DNA from: Fodinibius roseus
GTDB lineage: Bacteria; Bacteroidota; Rhodothermia; Balneolales; Balneolaceae
DNA: 64,000 bases
Reading direction: 5' to 3'
Assembly (NCBI RefSeq): GCF_900129315.1
Contig: NZ_FQUS01000001.1
Span: 1-64,000, forward strand
Below, one piece after another: positions 46,043-55,855 of this stretch (its first letter is position 1; the number at the start of each line of letters is the position of its first letter). A model generated the notes under the pieces. The model had not been told where the DNA came from. It saw only the letters and a list, made by a program, of their open reading frames with translations, and did no database searches. A program made the position numbers and the translations under genes.

Positions 46043-46693
46043 ATGTTTAAATCACGGGACCAACTGGAAGCGCTCATTGTTACGGATGAAATGAATGCGG
46101 TGGAATACCCGCTTATGGAGGATTTCTATACCATCCAGGGCGAAGGTGCGCACAGCGGACGCCCGGCCTACTTTATTCGTACGGCGGGCTGTGACGTCAA
46201 CTGCTGGTGGTGCGACGTCAGGGAAAGCTGGGATGAAGACGCCCATCCCCGCGAGACGGTGGGCAATATCGTAGAACGAGCTAAGGACAGCGGGGCGGAA
46301 TTCGCCGTTATTACGGGGGGAGAGCCGCTGCTGCATGATCTGGACCCGATGACGTTTAAACTGAAACAGGCTGGAATACAAACGCACATCGAAACGAGCG
46401 GATCCTCCCCTTTGTCCGGCTACCTGGATTGGATTACCCTTTCCCCGAAGCGTTTTAAGGAGCCCATCGACGATATTTTTCCCTATGTGGATGAGCTAAA
46501 AGTGGTGGTACTGACCCGTAAAGATCTGGAATGGGCCGAGAAGAACGCCGAAAAGTGTCCGGAAAGCACCCAGCTTTTACTCCAGCCTGAATGGGAAAAG
46601 GAGGGAGCCGTGGAGCTGATCATCGACTATGTGAAGGAACATCCCGAATGGGGCATCAGCTTGCAGACGCATAAATTTATGGGTGTCCGGTAG
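46043..46693 (+). CDS. queE: 7-carboxy-7-deazaguanine synthase
   Basis: 216 residues. DFYTIQGEGAHSGRPAYFIR is the QueE start region. The radical SAM cluster motif is C50-D-V-N-C54-W-W-C57 (CX3CX2C), and VITGGEPLL binds SAM. It converts 6-carboxytetrahydropterin to 7-carboxy-7-deazaguanine in queuosine and deazaguanine synthesis. The substrate is made by QueD, whose gene is only a stump nearby, so a second queD elsewhere is expected if the pathway works. An internal ATG (codon 17) is an alternative start. Confidence 0.93.
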   Translation: MFKSRDQLEALIVTDEMNAVEYPLMEDFYTIQGEGAHSGRPAYFIRTAGCDVNCWWCDVRESWDEDAHPRETVGNIVERAKDSGAEFAVITGGEPLLHDLDPMTFKLKQAGIQTHIETSGSSPLSGYLDWITLSPKRFKEPIDDIFPYVDELKVVVLTRKDLEWAEKNAEKCPESTQLLLQPEWEKEGAVELIIDYVKEHPEWGISLQTHKFMGVR

Positions 46694-46796
46694 CAGGTTC
46701 GTTATCGGGCCTGCTGATTCCTGTTCGTGTGTTCCCGGTTACACCAAATACCCAGCATTCAATCAACCAACTCCAACTCACCTGAATTTTACACTT

Positions 46797-47519
46797 TTGT
46801 CTTCTCAGGAAACTCATTCTGTTGTCATTACCGGGGCAAGCCGGGGAATCGGTCGCCGGATCGCCTTAGCCTTTGCACGGGAGACCGGCTACGCCCTACT
46901 TTTGACCGCCCGCACGAAATCAGATCTGGAGGATACCAAAACGCTCTGCGGCAAAGCCGGGGACAACAGGGTGGTGGTCATGGCCTGCAACGCCGCCGAT
47001 CCCCGGGCGGTTCAAAAATGTTCGTTGCCCGATGATTTTCCCGCTGCAAAATTTGTGATCAATAATGCCGGTTACTTTTTGCTGAAACCGCTGGAAAAAA
47101 CGACTCACGAGGAATTCAGCGGACAGATCGAATCGAACCTGTATTCGGCGGTGAATATAACCAACCGCTTTTTAGATGATCTGAAAAGCAAGTCCCACGG
47201 ACTTGTCATCAACATCTGCTCGGAAGGAGCGGTAGAGGGGCGCCGCGAAAGCGGAGCCTATGCCACCTCGAAACATGCGCTGCTGGGATATACGCGTTCG
47301 CTCCGGAAGGAGCTGATGGATACGGAAATAGGGGTGACGGCCATCAATCTGGGACAGACGCAGTCGAGCTCGTGGGAGGGATCACTCGTTGACCGCGATC
47401 TGCTTATCGATCCGGACGATGTGGCTGAAATAATCCTGAATTTGACGCGCCTGTCACCGCGAACAGTCGTTGAGGAGATGCTGGTAAAGCCGCAACATGG
47501 ACGGGTGCCTCCTATGTAG
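46797..47519 (+). CDS. Short-chain dehydrogenase/reductase
   Basis: About 240 residues from a TTG at 46797; no ATG precedes the first strand, and the only other in-frame start, a GTG at 46683 overlapping queE, would add an unlikely 38-residue leader. SVVITGASRGIGRRIALAFA is the TGxxxGIG cofactor loop, VINNAGYFLL the NNAG motif, INICSEGAVEGRRE the Ser, and YATSKHALLGY the catalytic YxxxK. An NAD(P)H-dependent oxidoreductase of unknown substrate. Downstream of queE by about 100 bases, possibly in one operon. Confidence 0.87.
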   Translation: MSSQETHSVVITGASRGIGRRIALAFARETGYALLLTARTKSDLEDTKTLCGKAGDNRVVVMACNAADPRAVQKCSLPDDFPAAKFVINNAGYFLLKPLEKTTHEEFSGQIESNLYSAVNITNRFLDDLKSKSHGLVINICSEGAVEGRRESGAYATSKHALLGYTRSLRKELMDTEIGVTAINLGQTQSSSWEGSLVDRDLLIDPDDVAEIILNLTRLSPRTVVEEMLVKPQHGRVPPM

Positions 47520-47528
47520 TGGGGAGTT

Positions 47529-47759
47529 GTTCCTTTTGGCTTGATCCAAAAGGAACTAAAAAATCAAGGCTGAATAAATGATGCTGGCGTTCCCTGCGCC
47601 TCCACTAAAATCATTTAACTCGTCCCTTCCGCTCCTCAAACAGAAATGATTTTTACGCTCCGGCTCCGGTCACTCATTTCAGCACCATTTATTAGGCCGG
47701 GATAGATTTATCCCTCCGCCTTGCGTCCGCCACCCGGGGCCCTGACTTTTCAAGGCCGT
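47529..47759 (+). repeat. Intergenic repeat, copy B, headed by a perfect hairpin
   Basis: Starts with an 11-base perfect hairpin GTTCCTTTTGG-CTTGAT-CCAAAAGGAAC and ends CCGCCACCCGG and GACTTTTCAAGGCCG, matching the head and tail of the copy at 25307-25490. The middle is longer and diverged. It follows the dehydrogenase gene closely, so the hairpin might also stop transcription. The remaining 87 bases to 47846 hold nothing clear. Confidence 0.65.
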
Positions 47760-47846
47760 ATCTATTCGTTTTCCTAATTGATCAACTGATTCCCAAAATT
47801 GAGGATAGTATGTTCTTTTGAAAATTTCAAAAAGCCCTATCTCCAT

Positions 47847-48743
47847 TTACTCGATCTCCTTTATTTCGTATCGGACGGCGTGTTTGTCGGGTTTCAGGTC
47901 ATCGTTATTTTGTTCGGCACAGACCTTCACCAGGCAAAAGCCGTAATACAGAAGAAATGACGCATAGAAAATAAATAACAAGACCAGGATCATGGAAGCG
48001 GAGGAACCGTAGATGGTATTCAGGTTTCCCGCAGCAAGGACTTTGCCCAAAATGAATTGCCCTATAAAAGCTAAAACGGTGGTAATAAATGACCCTGTCC
48101 AGACCGGTCGCCAGGGTAATTGCATATCGGGTAGATACTTGTACACGATGGCCAGCCAGATCGTAAACAAGGCCATTGAAAATATCATATCCAGGATGAA
48201 TACGATTGCGGAATTGATGTTCAGTAGATTAACAAAATGATCTCCTGCAAAGTTAATGACAGCGTCGATGATAAAAGTGGCGAGCAATAATAATCCGCCG
48301 ACAAAGATGATAACCAAAAACAGGCCCCTGTTTTTGAGAAAAAAAGGGAGGCTGGGATTTTTTAGTCTGACCTGCAGAATTTGATTAAATGAATTGTGTA
48401 CAACGTTGAACAAGGTCGTTACTATAAAAATGAGAAAAATGAGTATTCCTGCCGTGGTAAAAAATCCCTCCTGCATGTCCTGAATATTAGCCAGGGTATT
48501 GGCTAAGTAGTTTGCTGTTTTACCGCCGAGCATTTCCTGCAACGTATTGAAAATTTCCTCTTTCAGGGGCTGTACCTGAAAGGCTACGCCCAGGAATTCC
48601 AGCAAAAGTACAATGAGAGGAATCAGTGAAAACATGGCAAAAAAAGCGGTGGCGGAGCTTAACCGCAGGGGATCGTTTTTCTGCAATGCGGCGTAAGCCT
48701 GCTTCAGCAGATCCCAGAACCATTTTATTTTTCCTTGCTTCAT
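47847..48743 (-). CDS. YihY/BrkB family membrane protein
   Basis: 298 residues from the ATG at 48743, chosen because GAGGAG lies just before it; a TTG at 48755 is weaker. Several membrane helices begin with LSSATAFFAMFSLIPLIVLL, then KNRGLFLVIIFVGGLLLLAT and MILVLLFIFYASFLLYYGF, the usual BrkB/YihY arrangement of about six helices. The N-terminus (WFWDLLKQAYAALQKNDPLR) matches the family entry segment. Inner membrane; function of the family is not settled. Confidence 0.88.
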   Translation of the reverse strand: MKQGKIKWFWDLLKQAYAALQKNDPLRLSSATAFFAMFSLIPLIVLLLEFLGVAFQVQPLKEEIFNTLQEMLGGKTANYLANTLANIQDMQEGFFTTAGILIFLIFIVTTLFNVVHNSFNQILQVRLKNPSLPFFLKNRGLFLVIIFVGGLLLLATFIIDAVINFAGDHFVNLLNINSAIVFILDMIFSMALFTIWLAIVYKYLPDMQLPWRPVWTGSFITTVLAFIGQFILGKVLAAGNLNTIYGSSASMILVLLFIFYASFLLYYGFCLVKVCAEQNNDDLKPDKHAVRYEIKEIE

Positions 48744-48802
48744 CGGGCTCCTCAAAAAGAATAATTAATCCATTTCTCTGAATAGATAGACATGCGCATG
48801 AT

Positions 48803-50785
48803 CTAATACCTCAATAGGTTCTCCAGTGTTTCCTCCAGGCGCGCGTCGGCCAAATATTCTTTTTCCAGGTCGGGATGAAAAGGGACGGGCATATCCAGCG
48901 AGGAGCAGCGCATGACGGGGGCATCCAGCAGTTCGAAGCATTGTTCAGTGATGAGTGAGGCAAGCTCACTCATCGGTCCGAGCGTTGTCGAGGGCTCCTG
49001 CAGCAACAGCACCCTGTTGGTTTTGGCAACAGATTTTTTTACTGTTTCCAGGTCCAGGGGTGCCAGCGTGCGCAGGTCCACAATTTCTATTGCTGTGTTT
49101 TGCTCAGCATACCGGTCGGCGGTATCCCGTGCCCAGTGTACCCCCATTCCATAGGTAATAATGGAGGCATCGGTGCCTTCCCGGCGAACTTTCGCCTGTC
49201 CCAGTTGCTCTGGAATACAATGATCCGGCACCTCCCCGCGGATACTCCGGTAAAGCTTTTTGTGCTCAAAAAAGAGCACGGGGTTGGGATCGTGAAGGGC
49301 GCTGTAGAACAGGTTTTGGGCATCTTCCACGGTGGAGGGCACCACTATTTTAAGCCCGGGATGCTGCATAAACCAGCCTTCCGGCGACTGTGAATGATAG
49401 GGTCCGGCCCCGACCCCTGCCCCGTGCGGCGCCCGGATCGTGATATTCAGCGGAGGCATCCAGCGGTAGGGACCTTTTGCAATATTGTTAATGATCTGGT
49501 TAAACCCACAGGAGATAAAATCGGCAAACTGCATTTCCACGACCGGCTTAAATCCCTCCAGGGCCAGTCCCACCGCACAGCCCAGGGCCCCGGCCTCAAT
49601 AATGGGGGTATTCCGGATGCGGTCCCTGCCAAACTGTTCCACAAAGCCTTCGGTCACCTTAAAGACCCCGCCGTATTCCGCGATATCCTGTCCCATGATG
49701 AGAAAGTCTTCATCCTCTTCAAACGCCTGTTGAAGCGAGAGTCGGATGGCGTCCACAAAGCGTCTTTCGGAGGAAGTGGAGGGGGAGGGCCTTTCAGGAA
49801 AGTCAGCCGGGGCAAAGATACGCTGTTCGTGCTCCCTGCGGTCGAAGACCGGGTCATCTGCTTTCAGGGCACGTTCCAGTTCCGGGAGAAAGGTGGCGTC
49901 CACTTTCTCCCGGACAGCATCCAGCTCGTCATTGCCGGAGACGATCTCATTATCCAGTAACCATCGTTCCATCCGGTCGAGAGGATCTTTTTTCGCCCAC
50001 TCCTCAACTTTTTCATCCGGCACATAAAATGTGCCGGAGGCTTCCTCATGTCCCCGCATCCGAAACGTCTTGGCTTCTATAAGCGTAGGTTGTCCGCCAA
50101 GCGCCAGTTTCCGGGCTTTGGCAACCGCTTTCATCACGTCAAAAATATTGTTGCCGTCAACTTTTGCCCCGCCCATGCCGTACCCCCAGGCCCGGTCCAC
50201 CAAGTCCTCGCAGGCATATTGCTCCTCCGTCGGGGTGGACAGCCCGTAGCCGTTGTTTTCGATGATGAAGATGACGGGCAGCTCCCAGACAGCGGCCAGG
50301 TTCAGTGCCTCGTGGAATTCGCCTTCGCTGGTGGCGCCGTCCCCGCAGAAGCTGCAGGCGACATACCCGCTGCCGCGGAGCTTCGAAGCGAGAGCGAGTC
50401 CGTCGGCCACCGGCATCGTAGCGGCCAGGTGCGAGATCATGCCCACAATGCGTTTTTCCGGGATGCCAAAATGAAACGAGCGATCACGTCCCCCGGTATA
50501 GCCATCCGCCTTGCCCAGCCACTGGCAAAACAGCCTGTACAAATCGACTCCCCGCGTGGTAAAAAGTCCCAAATTCCGGTGCATCGGCAGCAGGTAATCT
50601 TCCTCCCTAAGCGCCGAGGCCACCCCCACGGCAATAGCTTCCTGTCCGATGCCCGAAAACCATTTGCTGATCCTGTTCTGTCGGAGCAGCTTGAGCATAC
50701 GCTCTTCTATGCGGCGGGGGAGCACCAGGTTGTTATAAAGCTCGAGGGCCTGGCGCCTGGAGAATGTTTTGTGAGCCTGAATCAT
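48803..50785 (-). CDS. Fused E1 alpha-beta 2-oxoacid dehydrogenase (branched-chain type)
   Basis: 660 residues from the ATG at 50785; upstream in-frame codons to 50968 encode an unlikely leader. The N-terminal half is E1 alpha: SGIGQEAIAVGVASALREED, then CGDGATSEGEFHEALNLA, the thiamine diphosphate/Mg motif GDG...N, and ENNGYGLSTP. From about residue 340 it is E1 beta: LIMGQDIAEYGGVFKVTEG, ITIRAPHGAGVGAGPYHSQS and VVPSTVEDAQNLFYSAL. It decarboxylates a branched-chain 2-oxoacid, or possibly pyruvate, and passes the acyl group to a lipoyl E2 that is not encoded nearby. The fusion is known in Bacteroidota and relatives. Confidence 0.9.
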   Translation of the reverse strand: MIQAHKTFSRRQALELYNNLVLPRRIEERMLKLLRQNRISKWFSGIGQEAIAVGVASALREEDYLLPMHRNLGLFTTRGVDLYRLFCQWLGKADGYTGGRDRSFHFGIPEKRIVGMISHLAATMPVADGLALASKLRGSGYVACSFCGDGATSEGEFHEALNLAAVWELPVIFIIENNGYGLSTPTEEQYACEDLVDRAWGYGMGGAKVDGNNIFDVMKAVAKARKLALGGQPTLIEAKTFRMRGHEEASGTFYVPDEKVEEWAKKDPLDRMERWLLDNEIVSGNDELDAVREKVDATFLPELERALKADDPVFDRREHEQRIFAPADFPERPSPSTSSERRFVDAIRLSLQQAFEEDEDFLIMGQDIAEYGGVFKVTEGFVEQFGRDRIRNTPIIEAGALGCAVGLALEGFKPVVEMQFADFISCGFNQIINNIAKGPYRWMPPLNITIRAPHGAGVGAGPYHSQSPEGWFMQHPGLKIVVPSTVEDAQNLFYSALHDPNPVLFFEHKKLYRSIRGEVPDHCIPEQLGQAKVRREGTDASIITYGMGVHWARDTADRYAEQNTAIEIVDLRTLAPLDLETVKKSVAKTNRVLLLQEPSTTLGPMSELASLITEQCFELLDAPVMRCSSLDMPVPFHPDLEKEYLADARLEETLENLLRY

Positions 50786-51026
50786 GAAATTATTGGAGAT
50801 AGACGGTCCGTTATCCTTTTTTACTGGTCTCAAACATGGGCCAGTTATAAGTGAAATGCAAGGCCGAAACAGGTACGGTATTTCCCTGACTGTCGGCTGA
50901 TCTACAAACAATCGCTGGACTTCACTCTGCCAAACCAATCCATCTTCGGCCATGTTAACAGAATTCATTCCGACGGCCTGTTACTTCCAAGTGCCTTCAA
51001 AGTGGGTTAAAATGCTTCTAAAAAAC

Positions 51027-51611
51027 TTATGGCTCCCCGTTATTTGTTCGTTTGGCGAGGTCTTCCGTGTCCTGGTCGAGAATCCTGCGTATGTCCGAAA
51101 TAACCGGGTGGTCGGAGGTATACTCCTGCCCGTACTCCAGGTTGAAAGCGTAGTCGAAATCGGGGGGATTATCACCCTGGTTGTGCTGGATAATGGTTTC
51201 CAGCTTATCCAGTGCTTTGGCCGTCCTTGCCTCCGGGGTGGAAGCCTGCTCATATTCATCCCATAATTCAAGGATTTCACTACGAAGGGATTCGGATAAG
51301 GGACGCAGAAGCTGAAGCAGGTCCCGCCGCTCAGCTGCTGACTTATCCGTCGAGGCGGACTGCTGCGGAGCGGGAATGTCGCCGTTGATCGCTTCACCGA
51401 GATCGTGGACAAGGCCTATTTTGATGACGCGGCACATATCCACTTCCGGGAAAGCTTGTTCGAAGGTCATGGCCATGAGACAGAGGCGCCAGCTGTGTTC
51501 GGCTACGCTCTCAACCCGGCCGGTCGACGTATAGCTGGAACGGAGGGTATTCTTGAGCTGCTCCGCATCGCGCAGGAAATCGAGTATGTCAATGATTTCA
51601 GATGAGTTCAT
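51027..51611 (-). CDS. HD-domain phosphohydrolase (HDDC2/YfbR-like)
   Basis: 194 residues. VESVAEHSWRLCLMAMTFEQ gives the first His, IGLVHDLGEAINGDIPA the HD pair, and the C-terminal ALDKLETIIQHNQGD the last Asp region: the H...HD...D metal site of the 5'-nucleotidase-like HD family. It probably dephosphorylates deoxynucleoside monophosphates in the cytoplasm. Stands alone on the minus strand. Confidence 0.87.
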   Translation of the reverse strand: MNSSEIIDILDFLRDAEQLKNTLRSSYTSTGRVESVAEHSWRLCLMAMTFEQAFPEVDMCRVIKIGLVHDLGEAINGDIPAPQQSASTDKSAAERRDLLQLLRPLSESLRSEILELWDEYEQASTPEARTAKALDKLETIIQHNQGDNPPDFDYAFNLEYGQEYTSDHPVISDIRRILDQDTEDLAKRTNNGEP

Positions 51612-52022
51612 GAGTGCAAATAGTTTCTCGGGATAAACGGGTTACTATTTCATATTAGGCGTTGTGCGGTTAGTTTACAAATAACCTTGCGTTGCCCGCA
51701 AGATCTAAAAGCATTGGTTTTGCTACTTATATTGACAGGGATCCACCCCGTTGACACGCTGTCAGCGCAGTTTTTACGCTAACTGCACGACGGATTAAAT
51801 ATAATTAGCATTGCAATTGATTGTCTGAACAGAGTACGTAAAGTAACGCATTTCACCGGATGAACGTTTGGTCCGTTATCGTGCCGGCCCGTCCCCGGGC
51901 TGAAAACCGTTTCCCCTGTTCTTGAGAACCTGAAGATCAGCTTGTCATTGTGATGGAAAACATGTTGATTACAGGTATACAGGTAGCACAAACGAATACA
52001 TGTTAAAAAACAGGGAGAAGCG
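51612..52022. other. Intergenic stretch between divergent genes
   Basis: 411 bases between the HD-domain gene and the DUF1499 gene, which diverge. Promoters for both should be here. No protein family, RNA or clear terminator seen; a short minus-strand frame (51779-52063) has no coding signs and overlaps the start of the next gene. Confidence 0.45.
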
Positions 52023-52784
52023 ATGAAGAAAAACAGGATATCAAGGTGGGCATTGTTCAGCATGATCTTTGGAATCGCAGCTGTGCTTGTATTGCTGCTG
52101 TCAGGATACGGCTACCAGTGGAACTGGTGGGAACTGGGAGTGGCCTTTTCCTGGCTGTTGCCTGCGAGTGCGGTCCTGGCACTGATCGGGCTCGCTCTGG
52201 CTTTGGTGTATCTGTTTGCCCGGTGGAAGGGGGGTGCGAATCTCTCCGCCAAAACGGTGACAGCCGGAGTAGTGCTGGGGCTGGCCGTACTGGTCACGGT
52301 GGGCTACTGGTTTTACCAGGCCCAGCAGTATCCGCCAATTCACGATATCTCCACGGACATTGACAATCCTCCGGAATTCCGGGGGATTGTCCCGCTGCGG
52401 GCGGAGGCCTCCAACGATACCACCTATGGAGACCGGGAGAAGGCGGATACGCAGCGCGAGCACTACCCGGATATTCAGACGCTTTACCTGGAGGAGGAGT
52501 ACCCGGAGGCATTTGACCGTGCGCTGGAGGCGGCCCGGCAGATGCCGTGGGAGCAGATCGTGACGTCGGATAAAGAGCAGGGGCTGATCGAAGCGTTCGA
52601 CAAGCTTCCCTGGTTCGGATTTATCGATGACGTGGTGATCCGCGTTGATACGGCCGAGACCCGCGGAAGAAGCAAAATTGACGTGCGCTCGGTCTCGCGA
52701 ATAGGCAGGGGCGATATAGGCGTGAATGCCCACCGTATCCGGGAGTACCTGGAAGTCGTTCGCAATATGAGAGACAATGAGTGA
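52023..52784 (+). CDS. DUF1499 membrane protein
   Basis: 253 residues. Three hydrophobic helices in the first 110 residues (ALFSMIFGIAAVLVLLLSGY, LLPASAVLALIGLALALVYL, GVVLGLAVLVTVGYWFYQA) precede a soluble domain with PPIHDISTDIDNPPEF and VIRVDTAETRGRSKIDVRS, then GDIGVNAHRIREYL: the DUF1499 pattern. Inner-membrane protein of unknown function. ATG with GGGAGAAGCG upstream. Confidence 0.88.
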   Translation: MKKNRISRWALFSMIFGIAAVLVLLLSGYGYQWNWWELGVAFSWLLPASAVLALIGLALALVYLFARWKGGANLSAKTVTAGVVLGLAVLVTVGYWFYQAQQYPPIHDISTDIDNPPEFRGIVPLRAEASNDTTYGDREKADTQREHYPDIQTLYLEEEYPEAFDRALEAARQMPWEQIVTSDKEQGLIEAFDKLPWFGFIDDVVIRVDTAETRGRSKIDVRSVSRIGRGDIGVNAHRIREYLEVVRNMRDNE

Positions 52785-52804
52785 TTCGGGCTGAATACAG
52801 ACTT

Positions 52805-53080
52805 CTACACTGTTTGCATATTCATATCATGCATCATGCTTGTGAAAGTGCCGAAGATCAGGAACATCAGCAAGAGGTAAAAAATGATGCCGATGGCTAT
52901 CCAGATCAGGCCCGCCCGGGCAAAATTCTTCTTGGTTGGGTTGGGTTCGCTGCCAAAAGCCCAGATACAGAGTATAATGATATTGACGAAGGGAATACTG
53001 AACAGGAATAAATATAATACCCATTCGCCCACTGAAATTATCGATTGCTGATCCCGGGAGGTAACCTCTTGATTGTCCAT
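52805..53080 (-). CDS. Small two-helix membrane protein
   Basis: 91 residues from the ATG at 53080 (GGGAGGTAAC lies in the coding part, so the start is uncertain; a start at 53131 is possible). Two hydrophobic helices (LYLFLFSIPFVNIIILCIW and LIWIAIGIIFYLLLMFLIF) flank a loop SEPNPTKKNFARAG. This resembles short membrane proteins of the DUF4870/TM2-like type, but no family can be named. Convergent with the DUF1499 gene. Confidence 0.55.
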   Translation of the reverse strand: MDNQEVTSRDQQSIISVGEWVLYLFLFSIPFVNIIILCIWAFGSEPNPTKKNFARAGLIWIAIGIIFYLLLMFLIFGTFTSMMHDMNMQTV

Positions 53081-53746
53081 GTATGAACTGTATAGGTTTA
53101 TAAAATGATTAAGCTTGTATTTTAGTGCCAATGTCTTGCGGTTAATTTAGCAACATATTACCGGTTTGCAAACCGGGTGGAGGTGTCGGAACCCCATCTG
53201 TTTTACCTCCTGACCCTAAAAAATTGAATAAATACTCTCTTCTCGATATGGCAGGAACGCTGAAAGACGTTGTTGATAACAGGGAAGATGCTTTTACATT
53301 TTTTTAGAGTCTTATACGGGAACGAAAAATAAGGTCATTAATAACAGAAGAAATTTAAAATAGTGTTCATTTATTTTTATATCTGGAAAAGATGACCTAA
53401 TCCTGCAAACCCGGGTTAAATAAAATTGCTATTAACTTGGGTAGAAATCCGTATATTGGATATAGTCTGAAAGACATCTTGTTTGTTAAAAGATTCAATA
53501 TTTATACTTTTCAGACCTTATCAGGGCAGTATTACCTTTGAGAATATGACTCGGATCGGTCATTTTTAAATTATAATTTCATATATTTTGTAAATATATT
53601 GTTATTTAATGATTATAGGCATGATTACATCATGTTGATATAGAGCTCTGAGATCTCATTTTATAATTCCTATCATAAATCTGTGGCTGTAAAAAATATT
53701 GGTTAGATCGAGAACGTCTCGATTTAGAATGATCAAAAAAGATCAT
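53081..53746. other. Long AT-rich leader of the polysaccharide operon
   Basis: 666 bases with no supported gene. They separate a minus-strand gene from the five-gene operon and must contain its promoter. Long AT-only runs around 53560-53640 (TAAATATATTGTTATTTAAT) suggest a promoter or protein-binding region, but no motif can be assigned. Confidence 0.45.
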
Positions 53747-55855
53747 ATGGTCAATCGACGGTTATTTCTTTACGTATTATTACTGTTTTTTGCTATACCT
53801 GTTTCTCTGCTTGCCCAGGCAGAGCAAAGTTCTTTGCGTGGGGATCCTGTCCTTCAGGAATTAATTTCGGAATTGGATTCCTTGATTTCTGCAAAATCAC
53901 CCCGTATTCCCGCTGGGGAAGCGAATTATTACAAGGGATTACAGAAGTTGTTTATTAGCGGAGAGATGGCAGCTGGTGATGACTCAAATCCACGATTGGA
54001 TGAAATATCAGCTGAACAGCAGCGATTTTCCAATGATTATGGGCTGAGCGTTAATTGGAGTTATTTAAATAATATTGAGCAGGGAATATTTTCAGGGGGC
54101 GATATTTTTTATAACAAACGCCTCTCTACAGGACTGGAATGGGACATCCTGGGGAATGGCTTATTGAGTAACAGAAGCAGGGCTGCAGAACTGGAAGTGG
54201 AAAAGGAGTTAGCCGAAGGGCAGTTAAAGCAGTCCAATGCAGATGAAAAATATACGATACTCCACAAAAAGATACGGTATCTCTTTACCAGGAGCAAAGC
54301 AGCATTTATTAATGAATATCTTGATGCTGTTTCCGTCAATTTAGAAGTGCTTCACCGGCTGCATTACAGGGACCTGTTGCCCTGGAGGGAAGTACTTAAA
54401 CTAAGCTCTTTAAAAGCGCAGCTGGAGCACAGGCTGGATACGTACCAGGCGGTTGAAAAGCAACTCGCCGGTGCAGAGGATAAGGAATACCTTTCAGACG
54501 GTACCCCGGAAGTGATGAATTTAGCAGTTCCGGATCTTGATATTGAACTGTTTCTGAAAAAGGTGCGAGATTTTCATGAAGATATTCAGCTGAGTGAAGA
54601 TAAGCTTCATAAACTTGACTATAGTTTCTTATCGGATATCTCGTTTTCTGTCTCGGCTCAGTACAATATATACGATAATTTGTATGATCGGCCGGAAAAT
54701 GAAGCGGTGGGAGGCCGGGAATATTTTTCGACCACTTTTAATGTTTCCTTTCCGCTCCCTTTGAATATGGGAAGCAAAAAGAAATTAGCGGAAGCCCGAA
54801 AACGCAGAATTGTACAAGATCAAAAAGATCAGCGCAGGAATACATTTGATGAGATCACGAATCATTTTTTAGAATATCAGCAGCAGAAACAGCGATACCT
54901 GGAATTATATGAAACGTATTTAATGCACGAGGAAGAGATCAGGAATCAGCAGGCGTTTAGAAAGTTGGGCAGCTCTGATTTCAGTATTCGCAAATTAACG
55001 AATGCGATGATTGCCCGCTATGGGGCCGTTCTGGATCTAATCGAAGTCAAGCAGCAGCTTTTTTTGAAGCTGGTTAATCTCGATTCTTATTTACCGGCCG
55101 AGGGAATTCAACAGTTCGTAAGAGAATCCCACATTGAAAATTACGGTCAAAAAACCAGAAGCAAAGCAGATCATATATATATCTGGGCGTCCGCATTTGC
55201 GGAAACAAATAACCAAAAATTACTAAAAGATCTGAAAAGACAGGGGTTCAGCCATCTTTTTTTATCTGTCGGACCCGATACATCGTTGTATGAGAAGGCA
55301 AAGACCTTTAACCAGTTGGCATCGAAACAGGGCATTACTGCCGAAATGCTTATTGGTAACAATCAGCTGGTCCATTATGAAAGCCGGGAGGATGAATTTC
55401 GCCAACTTGCTAATCGCGCAAAAGCATTACAGTTTGACGGTCTTCACCTGGATGTGGAGCCCCATACGTTTGATGATTGGGACTCGAACAGAGAACAGTA
55501 CTTGCGCGATTATGTACGTATGCTTGAAGCCGTGCGGGCATCACTGGATGATATCCCCTTAAAGCTAAGTATTTCCATACCCCACTTTTATGATTCTATA
55601 ATTTCAGATTTAGTTCAGTATGCCGATAAAATAGTGGTTATGGTGTACAAAACCACAGATGTAAATGATCTGCTGGATAGAACAGAAGTGGAGAGGAAGA
55701 TATTAACGGATCGTCTGGCTGTTGCACTACGCGCCGGCGATTTTGGCAATCAGCGTGAATTGAATCGTTTTGTGCGCGAAATAGCTTCGACAACTGATAT
55801 ACAGGCATTTGTTTTGCACGACTATCGTGCTTTCAAAGAATTAAAGAAGAAGTAG
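53747..55855 (+). CDS. TolC-like outer membrane protein fused to a TIM-barrel glycosidase-like domain
   Basis: 702 residues from the ATG at 53747 (signal peptide MVNRRLFLYVLLLFFAIPVS, ending LLAQ-A); an ATG at 53729 and a TTG at 53699 are alternatives. Residues about 100-465 are helical with coiled-coil character and paired beta segments (YGLSVNWSYLNNIEQGIFSG, FNVSFPLPLNMGSKKKLAEA), as in TolC-type export channels. From about 471 a second domain begins (HIYIWASAFAETN); FDGLHLDVEPHTFDDW places Glu571 at the end of a beta strand as in TIM-barrel glycosidases, followed by LKLSISIPHFYDSII and DKIVVMVYKT. First gene of a five-gene operon; its stop abuts the next ATG. Confidence 0.72.
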   Translation: MVNRRLFLYVLLLFFAIPVSLLAQAEQSSLRGDPVLQELISELDSLISAKSPRIPAGEANYYKGLQKLFISGEMAAGDDSNPRLDEISAEQQRFSNDYGLSVNWSYLNNIEQGIFSGGDIFYNKRLSTGLEWDILGNGLLSNRSRAAELEVEKELAEGQLKQSNADEKYTILHKKIRYLFTRSKAAFINEYLDAVSVNLEVLHRLHYRDLLPWREVLKLSSLKAQLEHRLDTYQAVEKQLAGAEDKEYLSDGTPEVMNLAVPDLDIELFLKKVRDFHEDIQLSEDKLHKLDYSFLSDISFSVSAQYNIYDNLYDRPENEAVGGREYFSTTFNVSFPLPLNMGSKKKLAEARKRRIVQDQKDQRRNTFDEITNHFLEYQQQKQRYLELYETYLMHEEEIRNQQAFRKLGSSDFSIRKLTNAMIARYGAVLDLIEVKQQLFLKLVNLDSYLPAEGIQQFVRESHIENYGQKTRSKADHIYIWASAFAETNNQKLLKDLKRQGFSHLFLSVGPDTSLYEKAKTFNQLASKQGITAEMLIGNNQLVHYESREDEFRQLANRAKALQFDGLHLDVEPHTFDDWDSNREQYLRDYVRMLEAVRASLDDIPLKLSISIPHFYDSIISDLVQYADKIVVMVYKTTDVNDLLDRTEVERKILTDRLAVALRAGDFGNQRELNRFVREIASTTDIQAFVLHDYRAFKELKKK

